From: Corynebacterium variabile
GTDB lineage: Bacteria; Actinomycetota; Actinomycetes; Mycobacteriales; Mycobacteriaceae
Assembly (NCBI RefSeq): GCF_006539825.1
Contig: NZ_BJNT01000004.1
Location: forward strand, 62,001 to 126,000
Direction of reading: 5' to 3'
DNA length: 64,000 bases
Shown: positions 17,257-26,239 of the stretch, piece after piece
Layout of the letters: each line of letters opens with the position of its first letter
Numbering within the stretch: position 1 is the stretch's first letter
Made by a program: the position numbers and the translations under genes
Notes under the pieces: generated by a model
Database searches by the model: none
What the model saw: the letters and a program-made list of their open reading frames with translations, nothing else
What the model was told of the DNA's origin: nothing

Positions 17257-20229
17257 ATGTCCACCGTTTGGCTTCTGCGCAATGACACACTCGATGATGA
17301 CCTCGAAAACCTGGGGGTTGTCACCATTGGATGGGACGGAACGCCGGATCTCACGGGAGTCACTAAGGATGAACTGAAAGCAATTCTCCGGAAGCTGGAA
17401 CCAGGAAAGGCGCCAGCTAGCTATGCGGCGGATGCTGGCGTCCTCCTGCGTTTTTGTGAGGAGATCGCGATTGGCGACATCGTCGTGGCACCGCGTCAGG
17501 ACGGGAAGCACCTGCGTATCGGCACCGTCACCGGGGAATACGAGTTCGACGAGAACGCGGCAACGCATCCGCATCGGCGCGCCGTGAACTGGAACCGGAC
17601 GGGGGAGTCTCGATACGACCTGCCCTGGGAGATGCGGCGCGGGCTGAAGAACGTCCGGACATTGTCACTGGTAAACCATGGTGCCGAAGAGTTCCGGAAG
17701 ATGGCGACAGATCCGCGTTATATGCCGCATGTCGGTGTAGAACCCGAAGACACGGTTCCCGCTGGCGACAGTCAGCAGTGGGCTGATCGGAAGCGCGCCT
17801 GGGTGACCGGCCACATCCAGCATCGGGAGGTACCGGCGACATTCCGGAACCCGCTTCCTTCAACCCAGCCTGTGTATGCGGCTGCGGACGCCTGGCGGCA
17901 GGCGCTGATTGATGGAACCTCCCTGTTCAGCGGTGAGCCACTAGACTACGTGGAAGCAGCAGCGGCCTTGACAAGGGACTTCATCGACAGCCCGGACACC
18001 GGCAAGGACGACTTCCTCACGAAGTGGCAGCGACAGCTCGAGAACTCGTCGGATGATGCCGTGCAGCTCGCCGCAGAGCTGTTCTTCGTCTACTTCCTCC
18101 CCATGAGTACATCGGCGACCTCGGGACCGGTGAAGGCATCTCGGGTCGCGACGGTCGTGAACTGGCGGGAAGGTGTTCGCCCGGTGCCGGCGGAGTGCAG
18201 TGAGGCTCTTCGCGCCGGGATCGCCCGTCCCGGTACCGCGTATATGACACACCGGGACCGGGTGATTGCCTACCTGGTGCGGGTCGTCGCAAGATTCTTC
18301 ACCCTGGGTAGTGCTGATCGACGTACCGCGCTGACCGACTGGGACGCCTTCCAGAAGACTCTCGCCGAGGTTGATGACCAGGGCGTCTGGGCGATGCGGC
18401 TGCTGTTGGAGCACCTGTTGTTCCCCGGCATCGCTACGGACACTTCGAGCAGGGACGACAAACCTGAGATGACGACTGGCCTCGGCGCTGGAACTGTAGA
18501 TGTCGCCGATGCCAACGACCTGCGGTTCTGGCTGGAACCGAACTTGCGGTACGGCGACCACCGCTCGCTGTCGCCGTACCGGTCGCCGTACCGGAATGCG
18601 TGGAAGGAACCGACAGAGAGGGCCGTACGGTGGGCTCGGTGGGCCACGCTCGCCTTCGATGACTTGGCTTCGGGTGTCCCGGATGGTCGGGATGGCACTG
18701 CCGATGCGGTCCATGACGTACTAGCTACCACACCGGAGAATCTTCCTCGTCAGCTCGCGGATCTCCTTGGTGAGGACACCACGCTGACCCGGTGCGCCCG
18801 AGACAATGCTGCCGGGCTGAGCAACGTGTTGCACCGGGTTGATGAGTTGGGCGTCGCATTGTTCATCGACCAGCTGGCGGAGTTGAGTGGCGTCCTTGAT
18901 CTGTCGCGGATGCCTGCGACAGACCGGGATTCCTTCCTGGAAGAGGTCTCGACTCTGCTGCCGGGAGCGGGGCAGGATCTGCCGTTCCGGACTGCGGCCA
19001 CGGTGGGTGCGCTGGAGAGGCTGACGACTTGGGACAGTCCGTCGGAATCGGCGACCCCGGGTGAGCATTATCTCGCCTACCTCGACCGGATCGACACGCT
19101 TCGGGCTGCGACGGAGATGGTCTCGGGAGCATTGCCGTCGCGTGGTGAGGTGGCCGATGCCGCTGACCAGTTGCTGGCCATGGATGACGCGGCGATGACC
19201 GCTCTCGGCTGGAACGAGGAGACGCAGAAAGGCTTCCTCGCCTGGCGGTCGAATCGGAAGGTTGACCCACCGACGGAGAAGGACGCGCTGGAAGAGCCGG
19301 TTGAGGAGCCTGCCGACGATGTAGTCGAGCCGGTTGCCATGCTTCCGGACGAGTCAGCGACCGTGAGTTTCGAGACGCTCGCTAAACGTCTCACCATCGA
19401 TAGTGACCAGGGCAAAGAATGGCTCGATGAACTGCTGGAGATGCTGCAAGACAAGAAGCAGATGATCCTCCAGGGGCCGCCCGGTACCGGGAAGACCTTC
19501 ATTGCCCAGGCACTGGCGGAACACCTCGCCACGCCGGATCGGGTGGAGCTGGTGCAGTTCCACCCGGGGACGGCGTATGAGGACTTCGTTCAGGGGTTGC
19601 GTCCTGACCCGGAGAATCCGCAGGCCTTCCACCTCAGCGACGGGCCACTTGTGCGGCTGGCGAACCGGGCTCGTGAAGATGACCCGGACATGCTCTACGT
19701 TCTCATCATCGATGAGATCAACCGGGCGAATCTCCCGGCCGTTTTCGGGGAGCTGTACTTCCTCCTGGAGTACCGCGGCCAGGAGGTCACCATGACATAC
19801 GGCAGTCGGTTCTCTTTGCCGGAGAATGTGCTGATTATCGGCACGATGAACACTGCGGACCGGTCAATTACCGCCGTGGACGCAGCGCTGCGTCGGCGGT
19901 TCTATGTCGTTGACGTGCGGCCAGAACAGTCCCCGCTGGATGAGATTCTGCCGGCGTGGCTGGCGGTGAATGCTCCGGACCTCGGGTGGCTGACAGATCT
20001 GCTGATCCGGGCGAACGACCTGATCGGTGACCCGGACCGGGCGATCGGCCCCAGCCACTTCATGCAGCGCGACATGACGGAGGAGAAAGCGGAGCGAGCC
20101 TGGAGGTTCTCGGTACTGCCGACCTTGGGCGAGCTGTTCTACGGACAGCCGGAGCGTCTAGAGGATCTGAAGTTCGGCGAGCTGAAGGCTGTGGTGACGA
20201 AGACAGAGACCGATGTCGACGCTGACTGA
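17257..20229 (+). CDS. mcrB: McrB-type AAA+ GTPase of a modification-dependent restriction system
   Basis: 990 residues, twice the length of E. coli McrB. The C-terminal third is a McrB AAA+ motor: Walker A GPPGTGKT (about 739-746), Walker B LIIDEINRANL (about 825), and the GTPase signature MNTADRS (about 862) followed by ALRRRF. The N-terminal ~150 residues (VWLLRNDTLDDDLENLGVVTIGW...) resemble EVE/PUA-like modified-base readers; the middle ~550 residues are of unknown fold. McrB uses GTP to translocate and, with McrC, cuts DNA carrying modified cytosines. No good ribosome-binding site precedes ATG 17257. It overlaps mcrC by 17 bp. GC is visibly lower than in flanking genes. Confidence 0.88.
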   Translation: MSTVWLLRNDTLDDDLENLGVVTIGWDGTPDLTGVTKDELKAILRKLEPGKAPASYAADAGVLLRFCEEIAIGDIVVAPRQDGKHLRIGTVTGEYEFDENAATHPHRRAVNWNRTGESRYDLPWEMRRGLKNVRTLSLVNHGAEEFRKMATDPRYMPHVGVEPEDTVPAGDSQQWADRKRAWVTGHIQHREVPATFRNPLPSTQPVYAAADAWRQALIDGTSLFSGEPLDYVEAAAALTRDFIDSPDTGKDDFLTKWQRQLENSSDDAVQLAAELFFVYFLPMSTSATSGPVKASRVATVVNWREGVRPVPAECSEALRAGIARPGTAYMTHRDRVIAYLVRVVARFFTLGSADRRTALTDWDAFQKTLAEVDDQGVWAMRLLLEHLLFPGIATDTSSRDDKPEMTTGLGAGTVDVADANDLRFWLEPNLRYGDHRSLSPYRSPYRNAWKEPTERAVRWARWATLAFDDLASGVPDGRDGTADAVHDVLATTPENLPRQLADLLGEDTTLTRCARDNAAGLSNVLHRVDELGVALFIDQLAELSGVLDLSRMPATDRDSFLEEVSTLLPGAGQDLPFRTAATVGALERLTTWDSPSESATPGEHYLAYLDRIDTLRAATEMVSGALPSRGEVADAADQLLAMDDAAMTALGWNEETQKGFLAWRSNRKVDPPTEKDALEEPVEEPADDVVEPVAMLPDESATVSFETLAKRLTIDSDQGKEWLDELLEMLQDKKQMILQGPPGTGKTFIAQALAEHLATPDRVELVQFHPGTAYEDFVQGLRPDPENPQAFHLSDGPLVRLANRAREDDPDMLYVLIIDEINRANLPAVFGELYFLLEYRGQEVTMTYGSRFSLPENVLIIGTMNTADRSITAVDAALRRRFYVVDVRPEQSPLDEILPAWLAVNAPDLGWLTDLLIRANDLIGDPDRAIGPSHFMQRDMTEEKAERAWRFSVLPTLGELFYGQPERLEDLKFGELKAVVTKTETDVDAD

Positions 20230-21406
20230 GCACCGGAAAAGCGAGCCGTTGCGATTCACCCTTGAGCAGCAGGCGAAGCTCAAGGAGCTGTTTCACGCGG
20301 AGATCACGCCAGCGGAGAACGGCCTGGTCCGGGTGACACCGGGATCCCGGGCCGGTGCCGTGGTGCTCGACGGTGATCACGTCGTGGTGGAGCCGAAGGT
20401 TCCGCTGCCGCGCATCGTCCACATGCTCACTGTTGCTGTCTGTCCCCTGGACTGGCGGACCGCCGAGGTGAAGGGACTGCAGGCTGTCTCTATCGAGGAT
20501 GCTGTGGTGCAGCTTTTCACTCGGTCTTGCCAGCAGGCTTTTGCTGGCGGTGTGTACCGCTCCTACCGCACTGAGGAACAGCGGTTGGCTTTCGTCCGGG
20601 GACGAATCAGGATTGGCGAGTATCTCCGGGATCCGCGGCCCCTCCCGGTTCCAGTGACGGCAACAGTGCATGACGAGGATGTTGCGGAGAACCAGGTGCT
20701 TGCTGCGGCTGTGCAGAAGATTCGCCTGTTACCGGGACTTCCCGACGGCACTCGCGCGGAGCTCGCGCGAGTGTGGCAGGTCGTCGGTGAGGTGACACCG
20801 CTGGCCGGAGACGTGGCGTTAGACGAGTGTCGACGCATCGTGTGGAGTAGACACAACTCGCACTATCAGGCGCCGGTACGCCTGGCGGAACTGATCCTGG
20901 ACTCCTCGTCGCTGAAAGTCACGGCCGGGAAGGTGCAAGTCCCGGGGTTCATCCTGGACATGCCTCGAATCGTGGAGCAGTACGTGCGGGTGCTGGTACG
21001 GGACGCACTGGGAGCCTCCGAGCACGACATGCGGGATTCGTGGACGGGCGCGCTATGGCTTGATGAGGGACGCCGCGTGCAGCTGATCCCAGATCTGGGG
21101 ATGCGCCGTGCCGGTCGATGGTGCTTCGTCGGGGACGTGAAGTACAAGGTGAATGCCGGGCCAGACGATCAGGCAGGTGCTGGACGCCGCGAAGACCTCT
21201 ACCAACTACTCGCCTATGTGACAGAGACGGGGCTGGACGAAGGCACGTTGATCTATGCCAGCGATCGTGCCGGTGAGGTGGCGCACACCGTGCGAGGCAC
21301 CGGGGAGCGGTTGCGTGTGATCTCGGTCAATCTGGGAGCTGAGGACTGTGACCGCCAGGTGATGTCAGCGGTGCTGGCGGGGCGGCAGCGTCCGCCCAGT
21401 TGTTAG
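20213..21406 (+). CDS. mcrC: McrC-type restriction endonuclease subunit
   Basis: 397-residue nuclease partner of McrB. The C-terminal PD-(D/E)XK site is visible as LIPDLGM and, about 18 residues on, GDVKYK (residues ~290-310), followed by the DLYQLLAYV helix typical of McrC. The N-terminal half (LRFTLEQQAKLKELFH... to PKVPLPRIVHML) is the McrB-contacting part. It starts inside the mcrB 3' end (17-bp overlap), so the two are coupled. Together they form a type IV restriction system against modified foreign DNA. Confidence 0.88.
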   Translation: MSTLTEHRKSEPLRFTLEQQAKLKELFHAEITPAENGLVRVTPGSRAGAVVLDGDHVVVEPKVPLPRIVHMLTVAVCPLDWRTAEVKGLQAVSIEDAVVQLFTRSCQQAFAGGVYRSYRTEEQRLAFVRGRIRIGEYLRDPRPLPVPVTATVHDEDVAENQVLAAAVQKIRLLPGLPDGTRAELARVWQVVGEVTPLAGDVALDECRRIVWSRHNSHYQAPVRLAELILDSSSLKVTAGKVQVPGFILDMPRIVEQYVRVLVRDALGASEHDMRDSWTGALWLDEGRRVQLIPDLGMRRAGRWCFVGDVKYKVNAGPDDQAGAGRREDLYQLLAYVTETGLDEGTLIYASDRAGEVAHTVRGTGERLRVISVNLGAEDCDRQVMSAVLAGRQRPPSC

Positions 21407-21416
21407 GCTGAACCTC

Positions 21417-21815
21417 ATGGCAAAGCGGATCAACGTCGTCGGAGCTGTCCTCACACAGGGCACGAAAGTTCTCGCAGCGCAGCGGGGTGAGGGTATGTCG
21501 CTCGCAGGCATGTGGGAGTTCCCCGGCGGCAAGATCGAGCAGGGGGAGACGCCACAAGAGGCACTGCGCCGTGAGCTCCAGGAGGAGCTGCTCTGCACGG
21601 CAGAGATCGGCGACAAGGTCACCACCACTGAGCACGATTACGACTTCGGCACCGTGATCCTCACAACGTTCTTCGGAACCATCGTTGACCAGGCGCCCAC
21701 TCTCACCGAGCATGCTGAGGTCCGCTGGGTGGAGGCGGCTGATCTCGGTGGACTTCCGTGGGCACCGGCTGATGTTCCCGCTGTGGAACTCGTGACCGCT
21801 CATTTTGCCGCATGA
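21417..21815 (+). CDS. MutT-like Nudix hydrolase
   Basis: 132-residue Nudix pyrophosphohydrolase. The Nudix box runs from GGKIEQGETPQEA into LRRELQEEL (residues ~38-59), preceded by MWEFP as in MutT, which degrades 8-oxo-dGTP or CTP analogues. It lies 10 bp after mcrC and overlaps the helicase gene by four bases (ATGA), so it is translationally coupled to the helicase. Its position inside a restriction operon suggests a defence or nucleotide-signal role rather than general housekeeping. Substrate cannot be told from sequence. Confidence 0.85.
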   Translation: MAKRINVVGAVLTQGTKVLAAQRGEGMSLAGMWEFPGGKIEQGETPQEALRRELQEELLCTAEIGDKVTTTEHDYDFGTVILTTFFGTIVDQAPTLTEHAEVRWVEAADLGGLPWAPADVPAVELVTAHFAA

Positions 21816-23767
21816 TCTTCGACAGCCCTGTGGGGCAGGGCGCCGCGCACGGGTTCCTTGACCATTCGGTGACGTCCGACCAGCTGTATCACCCGAAGCT
21901 GATCATCAATGACGAAGACAACACCATGGTCAGAGCGATCAAGGAAGAGCTGGGACGCTCCGATCGCTTCGACTTCTCCGTCGCTTTCATCAGCGCGAGT
22001 GCGCTTGGCTTGTTGAAGCAGGCCCTGGTCGATTTCACGGGCCAGGCGACGATCATCACGTCGACCTATCTCGACTTCAACGAGCCCAATATGTTCCGTG
22101 AGCTGCTCACCATGGACAACGTGGAGGTGCGCATTCACCCGGGGACGCACGGCGGTTTCCATGCCAAGGGGTACGTCTTTACCCAGGGCGACAGCCTGTC
22201 GGCGATTGTTGGCAGTTCGAACTTCACTCTCCAGGCGCTGACGACGAACAAGGAGTGGAACCTCCGGTTCTCGGCGCTGCCTGAAGGCGACATCACCTAC
22301 CAGCTGCAGGACGCTATCAACCAGCAGCGCTCTGAGAGCTTCCCTCTCACCGAGGAGTGGATTGATGAGTACGAGCGGACGCGTCAGCCGCGAGTCTCGC
22401 CAGCTACGATCATTGCGCTTGAGGAGGAGGAAGCTCCGGTAGGGCGCATTGAGCCAAACTCAATGCAGCAAGAGGCGCTGGAAGAGATCTGGAAGGTACG
22501 GACCTCCGGTGAGAAGCGTGCTCTGGTGGTCTCCGCGACGGGAACAGGTAAAACGATTCTTGCCGCGCTGGCGGCCCGCGAGATTGATCCGGGACGATTG
22601 CTGTTCATCGTCCACCGTGAGCAGATCCTGAACAAGGCAATGTCCGAGTTCAAGATGGTGCTTGATGGTGACGATGAGGATTTCGGGCGCATGGTGGGGG
22701 CGGTCCAGCAGCCAGACCGGAAGTATGTGTTCGCCATGGAACGGACGCTGTCTCGGCCGGAGACGTTGGCTTCGATTCCCTCGGATTCCTTTGACCTCAT
22801 CATCATTGACGAGGTCCATCGGGCAGGTGCGGCTGGGTACAACCGCATCATCGATCACTTTGGACCGTCGTTCTTGTTGGGGCTAACGGCGACTCCTGAG
22901 CGTACCGATGACTTCAACATCTTCGAGCTCTTCGACTACAACGTGCCCTACGAGATCCGTCTCCAGGCTGCGTTAGAAGCGGACATGCTCGCCCCGTTTA
23001 ACTACTACGGTGTCACTGAGTACGTCACGGAGACCGGAGAAAAGAAGGACGACCCGGCTGACCTGTCGAAGTTGGTTGCTCCCGAGCGAGTGCACTACAT
23101 CCTTGAGATGCTGCGGAAGTACGGGTTCCCACGGGATGTAAAGGGGCTGATGCTCTGCTCGGGCAAGGAGGAGGCTCATGAGCTATCCCGACTGCTCAAC
23201 GAGCAGGAGTTCAATGGTCAATTGCTGCGGACGGTCGCGCTGACAGGAGAGTCGTCGGTTGAGGAACGGGAGACCGCGATGCGGGAGCTCGAACTGGGAA
23301 ACCTGGACTACATCCTGACTCGGGACATCTTCAACGAAGGTATCGACATCCCAGCGGTCAATCAGGTGGTCATGCTGCGCAACACGCAGTCCAGCATCAT
23401 CTTCACCCAACAGCTCGGCCGCGGGCTGCGAAAGGCTCGGGGGAAGGATCACCTGCGGGTGATCGACTTCATCGGTAACTACCAGAACAACTTCCTTATC
23501 CCTATCGCCCTGTTTGGGGACAGTAGTCTCAACCCGGACATAATCAAAGAAAAGATGATCAAGGCGCAGACCACTGGTGTGATCGCTGGTGTATCGAGTG
23601 TGAGCTTCGACGAGGTCTCTCGCCGGCGCGTCCTCGAGTCATTGCAGACTGCGAAGCTTGACTCGATGCACAACCTCAAGAAGGCCGTTCGCGACCTGGA
23701 GTATCGGCTTGGCCGCCTACCGATGCTCATCGACTCGCCCGGTTCCACACCGTGGATCCGGTCGTGA
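21812..23767 (+). CDS. PLD-nuclease/SF2 helicase, N-terminal part of a frameshifted gene
   Basis: 651 residues: an N-terminal phospholipase-D-type nuclease domain (HAKGYVF about 116, GSSNFT about 134), then an SF2 helicase with Walker A ATGTGKT (about 242), DEVH (about 332), LTATPER and motif VI QQLGRGLRK (about 533). Family members continue into a DUF3427 C-terminal domain. Here the frame ends at 23767 after LPMLIDSPGSTPWIRS, whereas shifting one base near 23732-23736 reads LIDFARFHTVDPVVIAS straight into the next frame. So this is most likely the 5' part of one gene split by one missing base. It would process nucleic acid alongside McrBC. ATG overlaps the Nudix stop. Confidence 0.85.
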   Translation: MIFDSPVGQGAAHGFLDHSVTSDQLYHPKLIINDEDNTMVRAIKEELGRSDRFDFSVAFISASALGLLKQALVDFTGQATIITSTYLDFNEPNMFRELLTMDNVEVRIHPGTHGGFHAKGYVFTQGDSLSAIVGSSNFTLQALTTNKEWNLRFSALPEGDITYQLQDAINQQRSESFPLTEEWIDEYERTRQPRVSPATIIALEEEEAPVGRIEPNSMQQEALEEIWKVRTSGEKRALVVSATGTGKTILAALAAREIDPGRLLFIVHREQILNKAMSEFKMVLDGDDEDFGRMVGAVQQPDRKYVFAMERTLSRPETLASIPSDSFDLIIIDEVHRAGAAGYNRIIDHFGPSFLLGLTATPERTDDFNIFELFDYNVPYEIRLQAALEADMLAPFNYYGVTEYVTETGEKKDDPADLSKLVAPERVHYILEMLRKYGFPRDVKGLMLCSGKEEAHELSRLLNEQEFNGQLLRTVALTGESSVEERETAMRELELGNLDYILTRDIFNEGIDIPAVNQVVMLRNTQSSIIFTQQLGRGLRKARGKDHLRVIDFIGNYQNNFLIPIALFGDSSLNPDIIKEKMIKAQTTGVIAGVSSVSFDEVSRRRVLESLQTAKLDSMHNLKKAVRDLEYRLGRLPMLIDSPGSTPWIRS

Positions 23768-24681
23768 TCGCATCGAACAAGAAGAGCTACTGGAACTTCC
23801 TAGTGCACACAAAGATGGAGACGGCGGCTCCTACCGCGGAGGAAGCGGCGTATGTTTCTCTGTTGGATAGTGAGTTGCTTAATGGTAAGCGGCCACAGGA
23901 GATGCTGCTCATCCGATCGCTGCTTGAGCGTGGCTCTCTGACCAAGACGGAGTTTGTCTCACTGTTGGATGCGTACCGATGCGCGTCGGATGACGCGACT
24001 GTCACGTCGGTCGAGCGAATCCTTACCCTTGAGTTCTTCGTGGAGTCTGAGCTGAAGAAGTACGGACCGAACGCTGTGATGCGAGTCGTGGGGGAGAATT
24101 ATCTGGTGGATCCTGTGTTCTCACGGCTGTACAGCTCCGGCGGCCAGTTCGCTGCGCATGTGGACGATGCTATTGAGACTGCTCTGTATCTTGCTCGCCA
24201 TGATGAATCGTGGAGTGGAAAGCTCGTGGTTGGGCATCAGTACACTCGCAAGGACGTGTGTCGCCTGCTCAATTTCGAGTCGAACCAGTACAGCACCTTG
24301 TACGGCTATAAGACGGACGCTTACTCCGGGACGTGCCCGATCTTCATCACTCATGACAAGGCTGAGGACATCTCGGCGACGACGCAGTACGAGGATGGTT
24401 TCGACAGTGAGGCCACCATCAACTGGTTCACGAAGAGCAACCGGAGCCTTGATCGAAGCAAAGGCGAGATTGACATCGCCAACAACCTCTATGCCCTGCA
24501 CGTTTTCGTGAAGAAGAGTGACGTGGACGGTGGTGACTTCTTCTACCTCGGTGAGGCGAAGGCCCGCGATGCTCACGACACAACGATGTCTAGTGGGGCG
24601 TCGGTCGTGAACATGAAGCTGGACCTGGAGCATGCCGTGGAGCCGGGACTGTTCGGGTACTTGGCCGATACGGCGGAGTAG
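23752..24681 (+). CDS. DUF3427 C-terminal part of the PLD-helicase
   Basis: 309 residues matching the C-terminal DUF3427 region of PLD-DEAD/DEAH helicases (VVIASNKKSYWNFL at the junction; FESNQYSTLYGYKTD and DFFYLGEAKA later). It starts 15 bp inside the preceding frame in the +1 register and has no independent ribosome-binding site that I can see, which supports a single ancestral gene. If the shift is real, the helicase would lack this domain unless translation re-initiates or slips. Last gene of the restriction-like operon. Confidence 0.75.
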   Translation: MDPVVIASNKKSYWNFLVHTKMETAAPTAEEAAYVSLLDSELLNGKRPQEMLLIRSLLERGSLTKTEFVSLLDAYRCASDDATVTSVERILTLEFFVESELKKYGPNAVMRVVGENYLVDPVFSRLYSSGGQFAAHVDDAIETALYLARHDESWSGKLVVGHQYTRKDVCRLLNFESNQYSTLYGYKTDAYSGTCPIFITHDKAEDISATTQYEDGFDSEATINWFTKSNRSLDRSKGEIDIANNLYALHVFVKKSDVDGGDFFYLGEAKARDAHDTTMSSGASVVNMKLDLEHAVEPGLFGYLADTAE

Positions 24682-24696
24682 TCTGCGTCTGGGCTA

Positions 24697-24897
24697 CTAC
24701 TTGTCGGAGTCGACAAGCATTCGTCCGTAGGCCTCTCGGAGGATCTCGCTCGATGGTTCGTCTCGCCACACTCGTTCTTTGGAAAGCGCAGCGTATGCCT
24801 CAGGCAGACTGCAGATGCGTAGGAGCTTACGGCCGAGGATCGCTTCCTTGGCGTCCTTGATCCATTCTTCCCGTTCTTCGTCGGTCAGCTGGGTCAT
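24697..24897 (-). CDS. Small hypothetical protein
   Basis: 66-residue charged, soluble protein (MTQLTDEEREEWIKDAKEAIL...). A good ribosome-binding site, GAGAGGA, precedes ATG 24897, and codon use is like that of the adjacent island. It converges on the DUF3427 frame, 15 bp away. No family recognised; the N-terminal helix and size would fit an antitoxin or small regulatory protein, but nothing in the sequence shows this. Confidence 0.5.
   Translation of the reverse strand: MTQLTDEEREEWIKDAKEAILGRKLLRICSLPEAYAALSKERVWRDEPSSEILREAYGRMLVDSDK
24700..24717. terminator. Short hairpin between convergent genes
   Basis: CTTGTCG-GAGT-CGACAAG, a perfect 7-bp stem with a 4-base loop placed between the 3' ends of the helicase operon and the small convergent gene. 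It overlaps the last codons of the latter. Plausible bidirectional terminator, without a strong T-run. Confidence 0.4.
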
Positions 24898-25057
24898 GGC
24901 ATCCTCTCGATAGGGATTGATGGGGTGCGCTGGATATTAGCCACCACAACGGACGCCTGAGTCCGCAGTCGAACACTGCACCCATTTCTCTGCATTTGCG
25001 ATCAACCACTCCAGCATCGGCTGCCGCATCGTCGTCTCGGCGACGCTCGGCAAGTAC

Positions 25058-25438
25058 GTGGTGGATGAGATAGTCCGCGTCAACCTTGCTGCCACGCGCA
25101 TGCCGCTGCACGAGACCTTCGCCCGTAAGACCCGGATCAGGGAGGAGCTCGGTCGGTTGCTGGCCGGTGCCACTCCACTGATCACACCCGTGACCACGAA
25201 GGACGCCTTCCCCGCTGAAGCACCGCAGGCCTCGGTGGATGGTCATGGCCGACACTACTGGGTGGACCTCATGGCGGTGCCCTTCAATATCTGCAACCGT
25301 CATCCCGCGCTGGCGGTGCCGACAGGTGTGGGACCCCGCGGCGTCCTCACCGGACTGCAAATCGTCGGCAACGCCTACGACCAGGCATCCGTCTTCCGCG
25401 TCGGCTTCGCCCTGGAGGACGCCGGCGTCGGGGTGTAG
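25058..25438 (+). pseudogene. Amidase C-terminal remnant
   Basis: The frame encodes only the last ~126 residues of an amidase-signature enzyme: LLAGATPLITPVTTKDAFP, then VPFNICNRHPALAVPTGVGPRG and LTGLQIVGNAYDQASVFRVG are the standard C-terminal blocks. The Lys-Ser-Ser catalytic region, normally ~250 residues earlier, is absent; the frame is open back to 24942 without amidase-like sequence or a start. It therefore looks like a truncated gene, probably cut when the adjoining island arrived. No function is expected. Confidence 0.75.
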
Positions 25439-25447
25439 GTCTGAACC

Positions 25448-26167
25448 TCACCACACCCCGGTGATGGACACGTTGTAGGTCACGTTCGGCAGGTCCACGC
25501 CGATGACCGTGACCGTCGCGGGGAAGAGGGCGCCGTGATCGCCCACCGAGCATTCCACCGCCGCTCCGAGCTCCACATCCAGGGCATCCGGGCAGGTCAC
25601 GTACTCGGGGATGTGGCCCCGGTCGTTGAGGTAGTCGCCGCGGATCGTCGTCTCCATCTCGTAGACCGAGATCTTCGGGGTGGTGTCCCCGGGTTCCTCA
25701 CCGGTTCCGCCGGCGTCCTCGGCAGGTACGGCAGTGCTGACCGCGGACTCGGACTCCGCCGGCTGATCCTCAGACACCTCGGCAGGAGTTTCCGAGACCG
25801 CCGGTGTGGCCGGTGCCGGGTCCGGGGAATCGGATCCGGACCGGCCCACCAGCATGACCACGGCCGCGACGACGACCAGGGTCACCACAGCGACAATCAC
25901 GACGATCAGCCCGGTCGCCGGATTCTGCGACGGGATCAGCGGGTTGGCCTTCTTCTCCGGTGCCGAGAACTCCGGACGCTCCACCTGCAGGTCCTTGATC
26001 AGCTCCAGCAGGTCACCACGGGTGGCGGCCGTCATCGCCGCAGACACGCGCTCGTCATGCTCCAGGGAGTTGAGCTGGCCCTCCGCATAGGCCCGGTCGA
26101 TCACGGACGCGACCTTGGTGCGGTCCAGATCCGTGGCGCGCAGATGGGCGGCGTACGGGTTGTCCAT
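25448..26167 (-). CDS. DUF1707 membrane protein with DUF4333-like secreted domain
   Basis: 239 residues. The N-terminal ~55 residues are a SHOCT-like DUF1707 domain (LRATDLDRTKVASVIDRAYAEGQLNSLEHDERV). One membrane helix follows (GLIVVIVAVVTLVVVAAVVML, about 88-108), then an acidic Pro/Ser/Thr linker, then a small extracytoplasmic DUF4333-like domain with CPDALDVELGAAVECSV, whose two Cys residues probably pair. I chose ATG 26167 after GGGAGGA; the longer frame is antisense to the next gene. Function unknown; such proteins are common in actinobacterial envelopes. Confidence 0.8.
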   Translation of the reverse strand: MDNPYAAHLRATDLDRTKVASVIDRAYAEGQLNSLEHDERVSAAMTAATRGDLLELIKDLQVERPEFSAPEKKANPLIPSQNPATGLIVVIVAVVTLVVVAAVVMLVGRSGSDSPDPAPATPAVSETPAEVSEDQPAESESAVSTAVPAEDAGGTGEEPGDTTPKISVYEMETTIRGDYLNDRGHIPEYVTCPDALDVELGAAVECSVGDHGALFPATVTVIGVDLPNVTYNVSITGVW

Positions 26168-26239
26168 GGCGTCCTCCCGGGGCGGCGCGGTGGTTTCGCG
26201 GGGGTGGATGTCCAGTCTAACCGCGTACCCTTGACCTGT

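Noticed and set aside
24942..25057. Upstream part of the amidase gene
   Set aside because: The frame is open, but the translation has no amidase blocks and no start; treated as non-homologous junction sequence.
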